A stretch of 64,000 nucleotides of DNA from Acanthaster planci (GCF_001949145.1 NW_019091359.1:505498-569497); one strand, 5' to 3'; shown: positions 1 through 14,300, counted from the stretch's first letter. Notes: generated from the letters alone by a model not told the origin. Numbers and translations: made by a program.

Positions 1-3000
1 AAATACCACTGTGATTTTATTCGGGTTTAATGTTGTTTTTAAAAAATAAGTTATCTTAACACAGCAAAAGAGTCAAGGCAATTTGACTTATGGTAGTTAC
101 GTTTTGATAAGCCATTCCTAGTATGAAAAATAAAGAGCAACTTTAAAGTTCATTTGTAACGTTCTGTCGATCAAGGTCTTTGGGCCTTGCAAATACAACA
201 ACTACAAGCATATAAGGCCCCGATTGCTTCGTGACGCATACCGCCACCAACGGAAATAACGAAACAACAAATGACAAACAAATTGAGGAGTATGTGATGT
301 AGGCCAAGGTCGTGCAGTATTTTAAAACTGTCAGTGAGAAACGAAGACGTCTGGCGCCTGTATCTTGGCAGCCATCGCATGCCGGTCGTGTACAGCGGGC
401 CAGATCGCGCCGAGTTCAAGACCAGATACACAGCTGGACCCGAATATGACAACGCTAACAGTCATCGGGGTTTGTTACACCATTGGTAGGTCTACCCAGT
501 CACGTCCTGTCGCGAACCCAGCGTAAATTATGTAATACCCATGGCGAGATTCGCAGCAGCAGGGCCGGTTTTCACGGCGGGTTCCGCGGTCCCCGTAATT
601 GGCGATCTTGATTTCACGGCGGGCCACCGACGCCAGCCTAAGCGAACTGAGGGGGAATCGCCGTGCTTAAACGAGCATCTCACGAGGTATGGAGACCGTC
701 AAGAAAACATAACTGATCCGTTCAAGGGCACAAGAGGCATTCCTCGGGGAACGGTCTTCAGCGTGTTTTCCATAGCAGGCAGATAGTTATTATTCATCAC
801 GGATATTTATTTGAGAAAACTATTTGCATATTAGTTGAAGTCATGCGCTAAGGGTCACCAATTCCCCCAATCACACAAGAGTGTGGTGGATATTGTATCC
901 ATGTTCAGGGGCCACCGCTGCGCAGACAGGCACAGGGGTTCAAAATACTGTATGCCATTTTAATGTCGATCAGATTTTGCTTAGTCTGTCAGTCAAAGAG
1001 TAGGCCGGTCAAGCCCCGCCTCATGTCGCAAGCGGTAGGACATCGCCGTATTCAACATAGTAGCGAATTTCCTGTTTTGGTTGACGGTCTACGTACGGCT
1101 TATATCACTCATCACCAACTAGGCAAATCCCTTAATCTGGGGCTGTGTACCCGAGGCGTAATAACCAAAAAAGCACACAGACAAAACTAAAATAAAGTTG
1201 AGCTTCAACTTGACCAATAACAATAAGTCGTTTTTGTACTTTCAATGTGGCAAAAAAGGAGGCCAAGTTGAAGCCATGACGCAGTGGTTACACACTTTGA
1301 TAATTGATATTAAGAGACTGCATTTGGAGCATCAAAACGACGCTTCAGAAACATTTAGGCAACTTCATTAAGAATGTGAGTTGAACGTTAAAACACAATA
1401 ACACAGATGTATTGGCATACCTATCTGACATTAATATTTTACACAAAATTCCCACGTGCAAATTTTACTTTATATCTTTACTGGAATTTATGCCTACTCT
1501 CACAGTTATGCTGGAACATAATGCCTAAACGATACTGAAAGGAACTGAAATTTTCACAAGTATAAACTGGTTACTTCAGTAATGCCGGCTTTTAATTGGC
1601 GAGGTTCAATGACTTGAACACTTGAAGCTAGAATAATGTACATGTGCATTATATCAAAAAAATGAGGAAATATTTATTTGATCGCTGGTGGCGCTATCAC
1701 GTGTTTATGGTTCAATACGTCAATAGGGGATGCCAGTAATTATGAAACTAGTGTTATCGATCCACTTTTCTGGACCACAGAACCACATAGGCCTAATAGT
1801 CGTTATACCTAGCGTCACACTGTTTTTCACCATTGGGGTTGAGGTTGAATTGTGAACATGGTAAATAAAAGAAATTAGCTCTGTGTCGGGTAAGATGAGA
1901 ATAAAATTTGCTTGTCATGGCCTTGTACATATTTTAGTGAAGGAAATATGTCATACGGGGTCACAGCTAACGACGCGCAGAGCATTGTGGGTAAACTTCA
2001 GCAGACTTCGCTCAAAAGCGTGCATTCCACCAAATAGTCGTATTTCTGCGCGCGAGCTCAATAATATTTTGTGATCCCACGGGGTTTTTACAATAAGACA
2101 TGCCATAATCAGCAGGCATCATAGAAATATTTCTATAAATCCGAATTTGGGACAGGTAGTTTCTAGCTCGGGGTATTTCTTTCACAAAAAGCCCGAAATT
2201 GCGGGCCAATTTTGGATAGAGGGGGGAGGTTGCATTCAGTAATGAGCGCTTAGTTTTACTGCTGTTTGGGGGTATCTTCCTTGAAAGATGAATAAAAACA
2301 TTTTCGTGGTTAACCCCCATGAAAAGTGATCTTTTGGCCATAATCTTGAATTTCCAGTAAAAAAACGGAGGCCAACCTCTTCACAAGAGTCAACAGGCGG
2401 CGCTATTTCGGTGCGATTTTGCACTGTTTAATTAAGTGCAACCTCAATACGTTACACGAGCGGCAGTTATCAATTCGATTTTTTTTCTCTCTTTCTTCCT
2501 CATTGCTGCACATTTTCTAACTACACTTTGTTAATTAATCTAAAATTGATCCAGATAATCAATTATTTGAAATACGTCGCCAAAAGATACGTGATCAGTG
2601 ACACGCCCAATAAAGATATTTTACCGTGATTGTACCAAGGCCGTGTTTTTAACATATAAGCCGACACTTTGGCCCGTCTTAAAACATTTCCATTGGCCAA
2701 CCAAAAACTTAAAATAACGCTTCGGTAGCAGGAAGTGATAACCTCCACGTGCAACCATAAGCCCCCCCCCCCCAGCGCCCTGTTCAGGTGCTGGCGACTA
2801 GCAAAAACCACATATTGCTACTAGTCGCCGTTGGTGGCGCTATGACACGTTCACGATCTGCGTGCTCAGGGTGCACTCCTACAAATAAATTCCCATAGAC
2901 ACAAATGATAAATCCCTTATATTTCAAAACTATTTTTAAAATACTGAAAACTCTCACTGGTGTCCAAACTGGACAGGAAAATAATGTTCGAAATATCCTC

Positions 3001-3796
3001 TTTCATTTTCCTTTCAATTTTATTGGGTTGATCGATGAATTTTTGAGAATTTCTAACCCGGAGCAGACCACCCCTAAAACGAAGGAAATTTCACTGCCAG
3101 GAAAAGTAGCCATTTTGAAAATACTTCCCCATGAAAACCCCCCAGAAAAAATCCCCCTAGTTTATTGAAAGAAAAGAGAGGGATGAAAGCTACCATTGGA
3201 ACTGCCAGCTTGTAATTTTGAAAATATTGGACAAAACTGGGCCCTCGAAATTGCTCTATATTGTAATATAATGTAAGAATCCAATTTTACAATAGCGATG
3301 AGCTTCACGACTATCTTCAAAAGTCATCCGTTGAGCCACTAAAGTTTGAATGGAATATGCAAGATGAAAGTTGAAATTGAAAGTGATATGTGACCTCAAC
3401 ACCCGAGAAACCTGTATTTTTCCTAATTTTTGTTTGAAGTGGGAGTAATTACCAGTGTTTATGGCATCTTTTTACTGGTGGGCAACCCAGATAAGCCGAC
3501 TAGTCGCCTACGGCAAGTTTGACGGGATACCGGTACATGTGCCTCTCGATACTCATGTCGACATTCTCAGCATCAAGAGACTGAGTTACAGACACTCAAC
3601 ACCGACAGACACTGTATTTTGTCGAAAAGATTTGATTTGGTTTACACATTAAGAATGATTTTATGCTCAACTTTTGTTTGAAGTTTTAAGAATTTACAGA
3701 TACAGACGGAAAAAAACAGAATACAAAGGAATCATTCACAATCATCAATATAATGATTATGGAACAAGAATATTGTGGCGGTCGGGTCTGACGATA
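1..3796. other. 3' flank, no gene supported
   Basis: Short open frames only, none with a domain, signal peptide or codon pattern I can support. A locally GC-richer patch lies at about 540-790. I see nothing that explains this stretch. Confidence 0.5.
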
Positions 3797-4145
3797 NNNN
3801 NNNNNNNNNNNNNNNNNNNNNNNNNNNNNNNNNNNNNNNNNNNNNNNNNNNNNNNNNNNNNNNNNNNNNNNNNNNNNNNNNNNNNNNNNNNNNNNNNNNN
3901 NNNNNNNNNNNNNNNNNNNNNNNNNNNNNNNNNNNNNNNNNNNNNNNNNNNNNNNNNNNNNNNNNNNNNNNNNNNNNNNNNNNNNNNNNNNNNNNNNNNN
4001 NNNNNNNNNNNNNNNNNNNNNNNNNNNNNNNNNNNNNNNNNNNNNNNNNNNNNNNNNNNNNNNNNNNNNNNNNNNNNNNNNNNNNNNNNNNNNNNNNNNN
4101 NNNNNNNNNNNNNNNNNNNNNNNNNNNNNNNNNNNNNNNNNNNNN
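3797..4145. other. Assembly gap (run of N)
   Basis: 349 undetermined bases. All long open frames through here are artefacts of N. The right edge carries about three degenerate 17-18 base units (pattern GAACACGCGACCGACTT), so the gap may hide a tandem array. Confidence 0.95.
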
Positions 4146-6952
4146 CACGGAACTGACATGGAACACGCGACCGACTTGAAACACGCAACTGACAAGACCC
4201 ACTTTCCCGCCACCGCACGCGGTTTTTATAGCTGTGCGGCCCGGGCAACATTAGCATAAATTAAATAAATAGAGGGCGTCCTAATGCCTTACCATAATTT
4301 CGCCACAATATCATACAGATAATAATATAGGACTGACAGAGTTAACTTCTTTTATAATACTAATTTGACCACTCAGAAATAGATTCACTGTGGACAAAAG
4401 AGAAAATCACGCGCAGGTTATAGATACCTTCGCCAGATTTACCGCCTTTGAGTTTTAATTTGACTGCACCTATTCAAGAAGGGCAGCGGGGATTACATTG
4501 AAGAATGGTGATAGAGTAGTTTGCCCATAAAAAGTGGAAAACGAAACTAAACGGAAAGATAAAAAGTTGTGTGCGCAAAAACGAATTTGAATGTCAGAAT
4601 AGGGAAAAAGAAACCCCAAAACAAACTAAACCGTAGCATCTGTGCGAATTTGATTGAGAGGAATTTTGCTGAAATTGGCCGGGAAGGCCTAGGCCCCTAT
4701 ATTACGATATCAGTGTGAATCTCGTACCTGTTTTGGGTAGCCTACTCAGTATAAAACGTAACAAACACTGAGCGAACATGTATAAAGCAAACATACACAA
4801 ATCCACCATTTTGGGGGCTAATAACAAATATAAGTTGCGTTCATGCAAAAACTAATATCCAGTGCATTTCCTTTCAGTTTCTCGTTTCAATTTAATCAAT
4901 AATTCGTTCTCCCCGCTGAGAAAGGTCAGCTGAAAATTCCTTTAAAAAGCAACAAAAAGAAATAATTTCAAAAGTCCTATCTGACAGTTCGGATAGCATG
5001 TCTTTGACCCCCCCAAACGAATACATCTCTTTTTACCAAATGCAGGATATTTCAAATAGAGGTTGCACACCACAGTCTTGTGGAATTCTGCTCAAAACTA
5101 AAGGAAAACTTGACAAACAAGGTTCCTTTGTCTTGCTTCTAGTTGTTTATTGCATCCTTAGTAATTTACAATTTGTGGTAAGAAGTTCAACCTGGGGGAA
5201 ATTTTTAAGCCATATTACACATTAAACATGTTCACGATACTGGATTACAATAAATATTGAATCAGCAAAAAATATTCCCGATATAAATGAATTATTCCAG
5301 ACATGCTTAGTGCAAAAAATAAACATGAATAACAACATCTCATCTCAAAGTACTACTAACTATTTCAGAAGAGAATCCTTTCAGCCTTCATCCTTTTCTT
5401 GACAGAGTTAACTGCTTTGAATAAATATCTTCATTTCAGAAATTTGGTGGAATACAGTCAGATTCGAGAACCCATTATAGCAATCAACTCCAGACTAATC
5501 AGTAAATACAAAGTGAAGTGTCATTAAATGCTCCGTTATGTTTCTCCTCCAAAACACTCTCATATTGAAGACTGCATGAACTGCATCACTTGATCAAGAG
5601 TCTCTCAAAGTAACTAAACATGACACAAATATGGTGGGTTATTAGCAGTGAAACAAAATCCAACCAACGTACACCACCACCAAACCATACCCGTATCCAA
5701 AACTTCCACTTTTCATAAATATGAGGCAAGAGAACTATTTGGAATAAACTTGGGACCTGCGACTTCCACAATGCTGTTGGCATATCTAACCTCACGTGTT
5801 TGCCTATTGCCCTCATGAGGCAAAAGCCAGTAGCCCAGTGTGCTAACAGGCCAGGGGTCATGTCCACGGTCCAGATGCCAGCAACATTAGCAAATATTGC
5901 AAGCTTGGGTTATGGAAGTGAAGGGGTTAATGAAGGGCAGATCAAGAATGGGGGGGGGGCAAATGCTTAGGGACCAAAACTTTTTAATGTTCCTTCATGA
6001 ACCTCTAATAGCCTTTAAGAGGGGTGAAGCTAAATTTGGGGGCTTTTACAGGGAAGTGAAAGAGTCCCAAAATGCCTTTATCTCATATTTCAAACCAAAG
6101 GTTTTTGCTGGGAGTGGGGCACATGGCTTAGTTGCATCCCCTTGGATCAACCAATGATGACAATGAGGATTGTCACCGCAATATCAACCTCAACAGAGGC
6201 TTTGCGTGGTAGCCATCATGCAAGGGCAGTTCTTTTGTTTCACAGGGAAACCTCCTTTGTACATACCCTATGACACAAAACAATGGCCTGCAATATGGAA
6301 GCCAAGCAAACCCTCTATAGTATGGTTGAAGGAATAACAATATCACTGGCCTGTTGTGGGGCACTGTCACAGAGCTGTATCACAGAACGTTGACAAATGC
6401 TGCAAAGGCAAATTATAACTGACTTAGTTTGGCAGCCACATTATTGCTGCTGCCACTAATTACAACTTAGATATCATTTCTCATCTCCCAAATGAAAGCT
6501 CTTCCTCCAACAGCTTCCCCTTAATTCCCCACATTCTATCCAACAAAACAACATTTAGTATGTTTGGCATACCTTTCAGACAAGACTCAGTTAAATGATG
6601 ATCTCACATCACAGGTCCATATTATCGTTGCTGCCTTATCATAACTACCAGAAAAAGAGGTCTGAACAGAATTCGAAAAGTTTCGATAGACTACATCATA
6701 GAAATATAAATAGATAAAAGTACTTTCGCAAAAAACATACATTTACTATTAAAACTGTTTACATAAAAATTCTTCAGAAAGACAAGACACTGCATTCAAT
6801 GTAACATTTACAAAAGAAACTACGGTTTACTTTCAATATGTAATATGTCCATTTGAAGAACTTGACATTTTTCCATAATTATGAAATTTAAAAAATAAAA
6901 ATGGTATACCATGTGTCCCAAACTTAATTTTTACATTGTTTCCAAACTTGCA
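4146..6952. other. 3' flank, no gene supported
   Basis: AT-rich sequence with no convincing coding region; part of it may be 3' untranslated sequence of the large gene if transcription runs to the AATAAA near 5150. Confidence 0.4.
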
Positions 6953-6958
6953 TTTAAT
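6953..6958 (-). promoter_or_regulatory. Candidate polyadenylation hexamer ATTAAA
   Basis: The minus strand reads ATTAAA here, about 385 nt after the stop codon, in AT-rich sequence. The first canonical AATAAA I found downstream is much further off, at 5151-5146. Either could end the transcript; RNA evidence is lacking. Confidence 0.25.
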
Positions 6959-7341
6959 GTTATAAAACCATGGAAACTGACCTTAGGCAACCAGGAGAAA
7001 GTGGGATTATGATAGGTACTTGGTACCATAATTGCGCTTATTCGGCTTTGGAAATGAACTCTTCAAATATCTTTGTGAAACCTTTTACACTACTGAATAT
7101 ATGTACTCAAGTTAAACGTATCCTGTAACAGTATACTTTTAAGCATATGAGAAACTGCAGTTCTGTAAAATATTCACTGGATCATACTACCTGCAACAAT
7201 GCTTAAATCAATCACTGCATCAGAAAGCAACAATCCTGTGCAGTTATTGAAGTGAAGTTTGCCTTCAAACTCGGAAGATAGCTGCTAAAAAATGTCAGCA
7301 GTCCTCAAAAGAACTGCAATTACACTAACAAATATCTTCCA

Positions 7342-8332
7342 CTATTCAAAAGGGTCATCATCAAGGTCCTCATTATCTGAATCCTGGAAAATGGGATTCT
7401 GCTTGGTGATATCGGAAGGAGATTTGGTGAGGGACAGCTTGTTGCTCCTATTTTGATCTTCGGTAATGTCGTCGTGATTGCCATTCAGTGTTGCTGAGGT
7501 AGAGGTCTTTCTATTCCCACTAACACTTTGTGGCGAGGATTGGCTAGGGGGTTGGACAGCACCGACAGAGGACTCACCATCCTGCCGCATCTCTGTGGCT
7601 GCCTGCTTGCTCAGCACTGGGTTCTCAGGTATAAAGATTGGGTTCTGGTATGCCACTGCCCCTACGGAATGCTTGCGGGTAACCGAAGGCCGGCGACCTG
7701 CAGACTTCTTGCGGACACGCTTGTCTCCTTGCTCTGGGACATTCTCTTTGACAAGGCCAAGTTGCGCTTGCTCCCACTGGTCAAGGTTGCTTCCCTTGGC
7801 CTGTAAGGTGCCTCGGTCACTGAGAGGCATGGCCAGGGTCTCCATGAACTGTGCCACTGCCAGATCACCTCCCATTTGGGCTTTCTCTTGTTTCTCTTTG
7901 CCACTATTGATGTCCACCTGCTGACCTTTCACCTCATAGCCCGGGGGGAGGAGCCCCAGGGCGCTTGCGAGGAAGAGGTTGTCGGGTGGGGAGTAAGGTG
8001 GGGGCTTATCCTTAGGGATTTGCTTGGTGTCCTCAGCTTTGGCAGCAGTGGGCAAGGCTTCAGCACCCGTAGAGACAGCGGCAGGCGCTTCCGGGGTGGA
8101 TGCTTTTGCAACTGCTTCAGTTGGGGTGGGCACTGAGGAAGCAACTTGTACCTTTGCCTCTTCGTTGCCATCCATAGGATAATCTCGCTCTGCGTAATCA
8201 ACTGGTGGATAGTCCTGAGGTGGGTTATCTTGTGTTTGATAATCTTCTGGTATGAAATCCATGGATGGATGGTGCTGTGTCCGATGGTCTTGATCCGGTG
8301 TGACCATCACTTGCTCAGAGTCACTGCGGAAT
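7342..8332 (-). CDS. Exon 32: cytoplasmic tail and stop codon
   Basis: Acceptor AAACAG|ATTCC in phase 2; stop TAG at 7344-7342. It encodes about 330 residues with no folded domain that I recognise. Motifs: an acidic Tyr/Pro cluster (EDYQ, QDYPPVDY, ERDYP), KPPPYSPP near residue 2620 (a PPxY WW-domain ligand), a basic patch with RRPS and RKHS (basophilic kinase sites), AYQNPIF near 2741, KQNPIF at 2821-2826, and an acidic end DLDDDPFE. NPxF- and DPF-type motifs occur in clathrin-adaptor ligands, which fits an endocytic or signalling receptor. Confidence 0.93.
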
Positions 8333-11300
8333 CTGTTTTGCAAATGGAGCCAAAACAAACAACTTAAATTATAAGACAATGCCAGAATAAGGTTTCCCGG
8401 TGGAATGGCATGTGTAAATCAACAAATGAGACACACTTCTACGGAGATGTTAAAAGACATTTCAAGCCTTTCTAAGCTGACTTAAACTGAGTTGCGATGG
8501 CTTGATTGCTACTCTGGAACAAACTGCCATGATTGGTGGAGGACATCACTAAAATCTACACACTATAGAGGGATTTCACGTTAGCGCTGTCTGCACATAT
8601 CTGCATCGAAACCGAGGCTCTCTGTGTTGAACTTCGTCGTGCTCGACCACGGCCAGAGTCTACACAGTACATGGAGTATCCGGTTCGTAAGTGTGATGCC
8701 GCTTCATTCTACCTCCATGGTTTAAATCACGCCCACTGCACAAGATACACGACCATCACTGGTATGTTAGTTCACGGTCAATTGTCATTATTTTCTCTTT
8801 TGATTTCACGTGTCGAGTCATCCTGAAAGACTCTTCCACAAAAATCTGCAGCCTGAAAAGTCTGAATTTAACATACCTTTATGTATTTTGTGTCTTGACT
8901 CCTTACTTTCAATTTTCTGATTGTATTAAGAATTGAAGCTGACACATACAGCCTCGTTTGCAGTGCGCAGATCGACGCTGAAAGCGTTGTATTGGGATCC
9001 ATCTATTTCACTGATTCCTAACATCAGCTGGTTATTGCTACTGATGTTCCTACCGTATTACTCATCGCAAAAAAATTAAAAACCTTACCTGGCCCTCCAT
9101 GGAACAAAGGGATCAGAACCCTTGTAGGGCACTCTGCGATACCGACGTACCATCAAGAAGCCCATGCCAATGACGATAGCAACAAGGACTAATACAATGA
9201 CAATCACAGTCCAGATAGGGAAAGTGCCATGGTCAGTGCCGTTATCATTCCCTGTTCCCAGGGGCACCACCCGTGGTGTGCATTCCTTTGTAGCAAGGTT
9301 TTCTACAGACAACAATGCATATTAACCATATAAAGAATACAAACAATATGGAACACAAAATGTTTTATTAATACGATTGACTCTCAATACAAACTCAGTG
9401 GAGCCTCGCCAAAATATTTGTTATTACAAATTTAGTTGGAAGCATAGTGTCAGCTTTCTCGTGAACTGTGCATGCATTGTGTTACAGTAAGTTCATATAA
9501 GCTGCCATAGTTGAGTACAATGGAGACAATCATGTGGGGAAAAACTACTTATGTTGTAAAGTCAAATAATAACAGAACAACAGAAAACCAAGACTGCGAA
9601 AAAAAGGAGAAAACTAGGCACCAAAACCATATTCAATCTGAATGCAGAAATAGAGCGTCATAAAGACAACTCAAGTAGTGGACAATATATCAGGGGTTAT
9701 TCCATGATTTACTTTTAATCCCGTCTTACTGTAAAGGGGCGGGGCAATCAAAACACAATCCTGTTCGTTTGGGATTTTTATTCTACCACTTTCCTACAAT
9801 GATCCATTGGTCTGTGTTACAGAAACACTTTCTAGACTTTAAGCCAGTGTGCCACATTATAAACTCAGCGTAACTATGCCATAGTGCATACTCTATTTGA
9901 TCACATCATGCATTGGCATCATGCATAGAAAGACATGAATTCAAGCCCATAAGAATCACTTCAATAAAGGTTCATTTGAAAAGGTTGTTAACCATGTTAT
10001 TCCAATTGATCGTATTAATCGGAAGTTTGTGTCACTGCGTTCATCTTCAGTGAATATTTCCCCCTAGAAACAGGCAACACTCTGTCGGGACTGATGATTT
10101 GTGTTTGCTCTAACAATGAGAGTCAACCGTGTTGTAGAACCAAAGCTAAACAAGAACATTCAACCTTAATAGCAATGTTGTAGTCGAGTTCATCGCAGGT
10201 CTCTGCAAGTCCTTGACAAGTCCATCACAAGTCATCTAGTCTAAAAGCAAGTCACAAGCTATTCCAATGAAAAGTGACAAAAGCAGTTCCTTTGTCACTG
10301 TTCACCCCGTTGCCTAAGACTTGTCGTGTGAAATGACTTGTGACAGGACTCGTAAAAACCTGTGGCACACTTTAATAAGTACCTTAAGTACTTGGCTTAA
10401 AACCCTGAAAACTCTTCCGTGGCTGGGAAATTTTCCAACTTGCAACCGCTACAAGATAAGCTTTAGTCTGTGCACTCCATGTAGTGTTCTTGAATGCTGA
10501 ATGAGTTGACCTTCCACACTGGGGTTCTTGGCTTTGGTACAATAATTTATTCCTGACAATCTGTCAAGGATCCTTTAACAGTGGGCCTCACTACTGAACT
10601 ACAGCGTTCCTATGCAGGAATGCTTGAAGAAGAAATGAAATGCTTGAATGAAGAAAATACTATCTTTAAGGGAAGGAGACTCCAAGGATTTGATTCTAGA
10701 GGAGGTTCTAAGAGTTGCCAAGCCACTCACAACATTCAACAACATGGACTGCGACCAGATGTTCAGGCAATGATAGTCAAACATGGATCACTTACCGGGA
10801 CACACACAAGAGTACTTGTCTACATCCGGTATACAGACACCTCCATAGGTGCAGGGATTGGGATCACAGATCCTACTGTCAATGTCACAGTTCTGACCTG
10901 TAGACAACCACATTGCAACAGTTCAACACACGATAAAACTGCACTGAAGACAAAGGGTCCAGGGGCAGGGTAAGGGGGACATTCCCCTCTCAAACGGAAC
11001 AAAAAAGGGAAAAACGAACAGAAACATCAAAAGAAAAGAAAAACTGACCAATTTACTTGAAAACACCACAGAATTGACCCCCTTCCATCATTAATGGTTT
11101 GAAAGTTTCCTGTTAATAAGAGCTATGCCCTCCCTAGAGACAAATCTGGTGATGCCCAAAGACAATTGAAAATGTACAGAACGACTTGGCTGTCCGAATC
11201 TCAGTGTTCTCTGTCCATCACCACGTCTGAATCTGATCCTCCTCCTGACACATCTACTTCAAAGGCCCACTTTTTAATCTTCTGCTTCAAATAAATTAAT

Positions 11301-14300
11301 ATTCTCGGCCATGTTTTTGCCTGATTCCAATGAAGACAAAGAAACATGCATGCATGAACATCGCGCTGTCACTTCAATGCGGTATAGCGCAGCATCTTGA
11401 CATTGTCTTGCTGCTTTTGTTCTGGACGTGACATCAGGCAATGTGTGCTCATTGAAGAAGTGTCTTGGGGGAATTTGGGGGATGAGGCGAACATGGACTG
11501 TTTCTTTACACTTTCGGACAAAATTAAGCACCAGAATAGATAAAAACTTTCATTACTTTATTATATATATAGTCAGCGACTATTTAAGAAAACTTTTGCC
11601 TCTTTATAAAATCTTATTTGTGAACCTTTAAGAAGAAAGCTTTGTTGGAATGAACCATAAAGCTCATTCTATCTTTACCCGTGAATGGCGGGTCACAAGG
11701 TTTGCAGTTTTCTCCACCGTAGCCAAATGCACAGCCTGAGCAGTCCGACAAGATGGGGTCAGAACAGCGGCATTCATGCTGACCATTGGGAAGAGGAATG
11801 CAGCTGCCGTTGTAAGCACATTTCGCACCATCACACAGCCTTGGATCCAACTCACAGAAGTAGCCTTGGAATGACACAAAACGTCCAACTCATGTCAATC
11901 AATTCCCTTGTAGCAAATTACTGATCAGCTGACTCCATAAAGACAAAAAAAAGTTACTAGGAGCCTTTCAACAACCCAGTGCACCCCATACAGGTTGCCA
12001 ACGGGAGCCGTTTTCTCAGTGCCTCTGAGAAACTTGTTTTTGATGTCCATAATGTAACTTTTTCTGTAAAATATGATAAATTGACCTAAGGAGCCTGCAA
12101 TCTGTTAGTTAGCGGTGCTGCACATAAAAAATGTAAGATAATAACAATGGAATTAAGCAGGTAAGACGCAGACCACAAAGTTTAAATGTGGCCAATTCAA
12201 GGCAAATATGTGAGTGGGTATTGTATCACAAATTGATTTTTATTAATCAGCATACTTTCAAATTATTTGACTACAACAACAAACGAAGCACCAAATATCA
12301 GTAAATTAATAAGTAGTGCATCAACTTGGAACTCAATTACTAACAAAATAGTTTGAAATCGCTTTTCTACTATTCAAGCTTCCAAATTGAAAAGTCCACA
12401 TTTGTCAAAACGGCACGAATTGTTTGGTCACTGTTAAAGTGCATCAAGCTAATTTCAGCAAAATAAATGCACGATGCGAAGTGTTATTTTGGGGTTCTGA
12501 AACACAGGTGGTGTCTTGGAAGTATATCGTCTGAATGTGGTCATGATCAGCTGCAACATAAAACTAGAAGACTTGGACTTGATTTCACTTGTATTGAATT
12601 TGTATGGCAACTCAATTAGAGACCTCTGGTTATTTCTTGTTCACCGATGTTAGTATTTTTTAATGGAAAAGTGATCCCAACAGTAACTACATATGTGACC
12701 CACTATGTGAAAATGAGTCTTAAGTTGCCAGAGCCACTTTTTGAGTTTTCATTTGCATTGGAAAGAGCAAATTGAGCTTTTTGTTTGATATATCACTCAG
12801 TTTGGCATCCTGATGAAAGTGGATACTCCATGGTGACAAATGCTGTGGGTTCCTGTTGATTTACACTGTGCAAAATTATTCTAAAGGACTGTCACTCCAA
12901 AGTGGCTCTGGTGACTTACGACTCGTTTTCGCAGAGTGGGTCACATATGGCAAATGAAAGTAGACATGGTTGTGAGAATTACATGCAAGAAATGTTTACA
13001 GTAAGATGCGATTTGTTTACACAAGATGATGGAAAAAAAGATTTGAGGCTCCCATGGTGAAGGGAGTAAGTTAACAGCAGCGGAATGGTTTTTAAAAGTG
13101 GGAGGGGGGTGGAGCAAGCCCCCGCCATTAGGCTGAAAAGAATACAATTACAAAGTACCTCCATCAGCTGGTAGGCCTATAAAGGGGGGGGGGAATAACT
13201 ACCTTTTCAGGGGTGGAAGTGTTACCCCGGTTCCACCGTCGGTGAAGCAAGTTAACTAACAGGCTTGTGGTAGCACCATGCAAAAATACCTTTTTTTTGG
13301 TGAGTTTATGTGGTTTTGAAAGAACCAGACGGTACTCAAGGTGTGGTGCGTTAGCATTTTCTCCACACCTCACTGTCTCCAGACAACATGAGCCCCTTCA
13401 CCATTGGAATCCATGCAGTCCCCGGACGACGGACCGACAGACAGAGCGTACTGTCCAAAACTTAGAGTTCCCTCTGGTTCTTTTCAGACCAACACATACT
13501 CACAAAAGAGATTTTTTTGCACCGTGCTACCACAAACCTATTACTTAATATGATGGAAGGAAGCATTTAATGGAAAGACAGCCTAAGTAATCACAGGGAA
13601 GTCTTTGCTGCTCACCTTCATAGGGTGCAACACATTGACAGGTATAGATCCCTACCCCATCAATGCATTTTGCACCATTCTGGCATTGATGATCAGCACA
13701 GTCGTCTGCGTCGCCGTCACATAATGGCCCTTCAAATCCCCGTTTACACTCACAGGTATAACGCACAGTATTTGCCACGTTCACACACTTCACAGTGCCT
13801 AACGAGAAATGTAGATGTGTACAAAAACATCAGGAGAATTGCAATTGCCTGGATTTTGCTAACGCAAACCAGCTCCCTCTACTTGCAAAAAATCTAAAAA
13901 ACAACAGCCAAAGAGTTCAACTAAAATTCCTAAGATGAAAAATGTAAAGGCATTCACTTTGTTTCAACAATGATTGCTTAAACCTTTGGACCTTTTAAAT
14001 TGTCTATTCATGTAAGAAAATGAATCAAGTTGGCAAAGCAGGTTAAATATGGATGCAATTAATGGAAAGATTAGCACCCATGTACAAACAAAGATTATAT
14101 TCCAAACATTGGCTATGTTCTAAAACTGTTTCATATCTCTCATGTTAATCAAACTAATCAACAAATGGGATAAAAACTTCTCAAAAAGATGGAGAAAAGA
14201 ATTGTTACTTTCTGTGGTAGTGATGGCATTAAATGCAGGCCATGGCCCAGTATTTACGTTAATTTTTTATTTCAACTTTTTAATAATCATTTGACCAAAC

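Noticed and set aside
3674-4257. Several long open frames spanning 3674-4257 on both strands
   Set aside because: They are open only because the N run cannot contain stops.
7478-7924. Plus-strand open frame of 148 codons
   Set aside because: It lies wholly inside exon 32 of the minus-strand gene; the opposite frame has the phase-consistent tail and stop.
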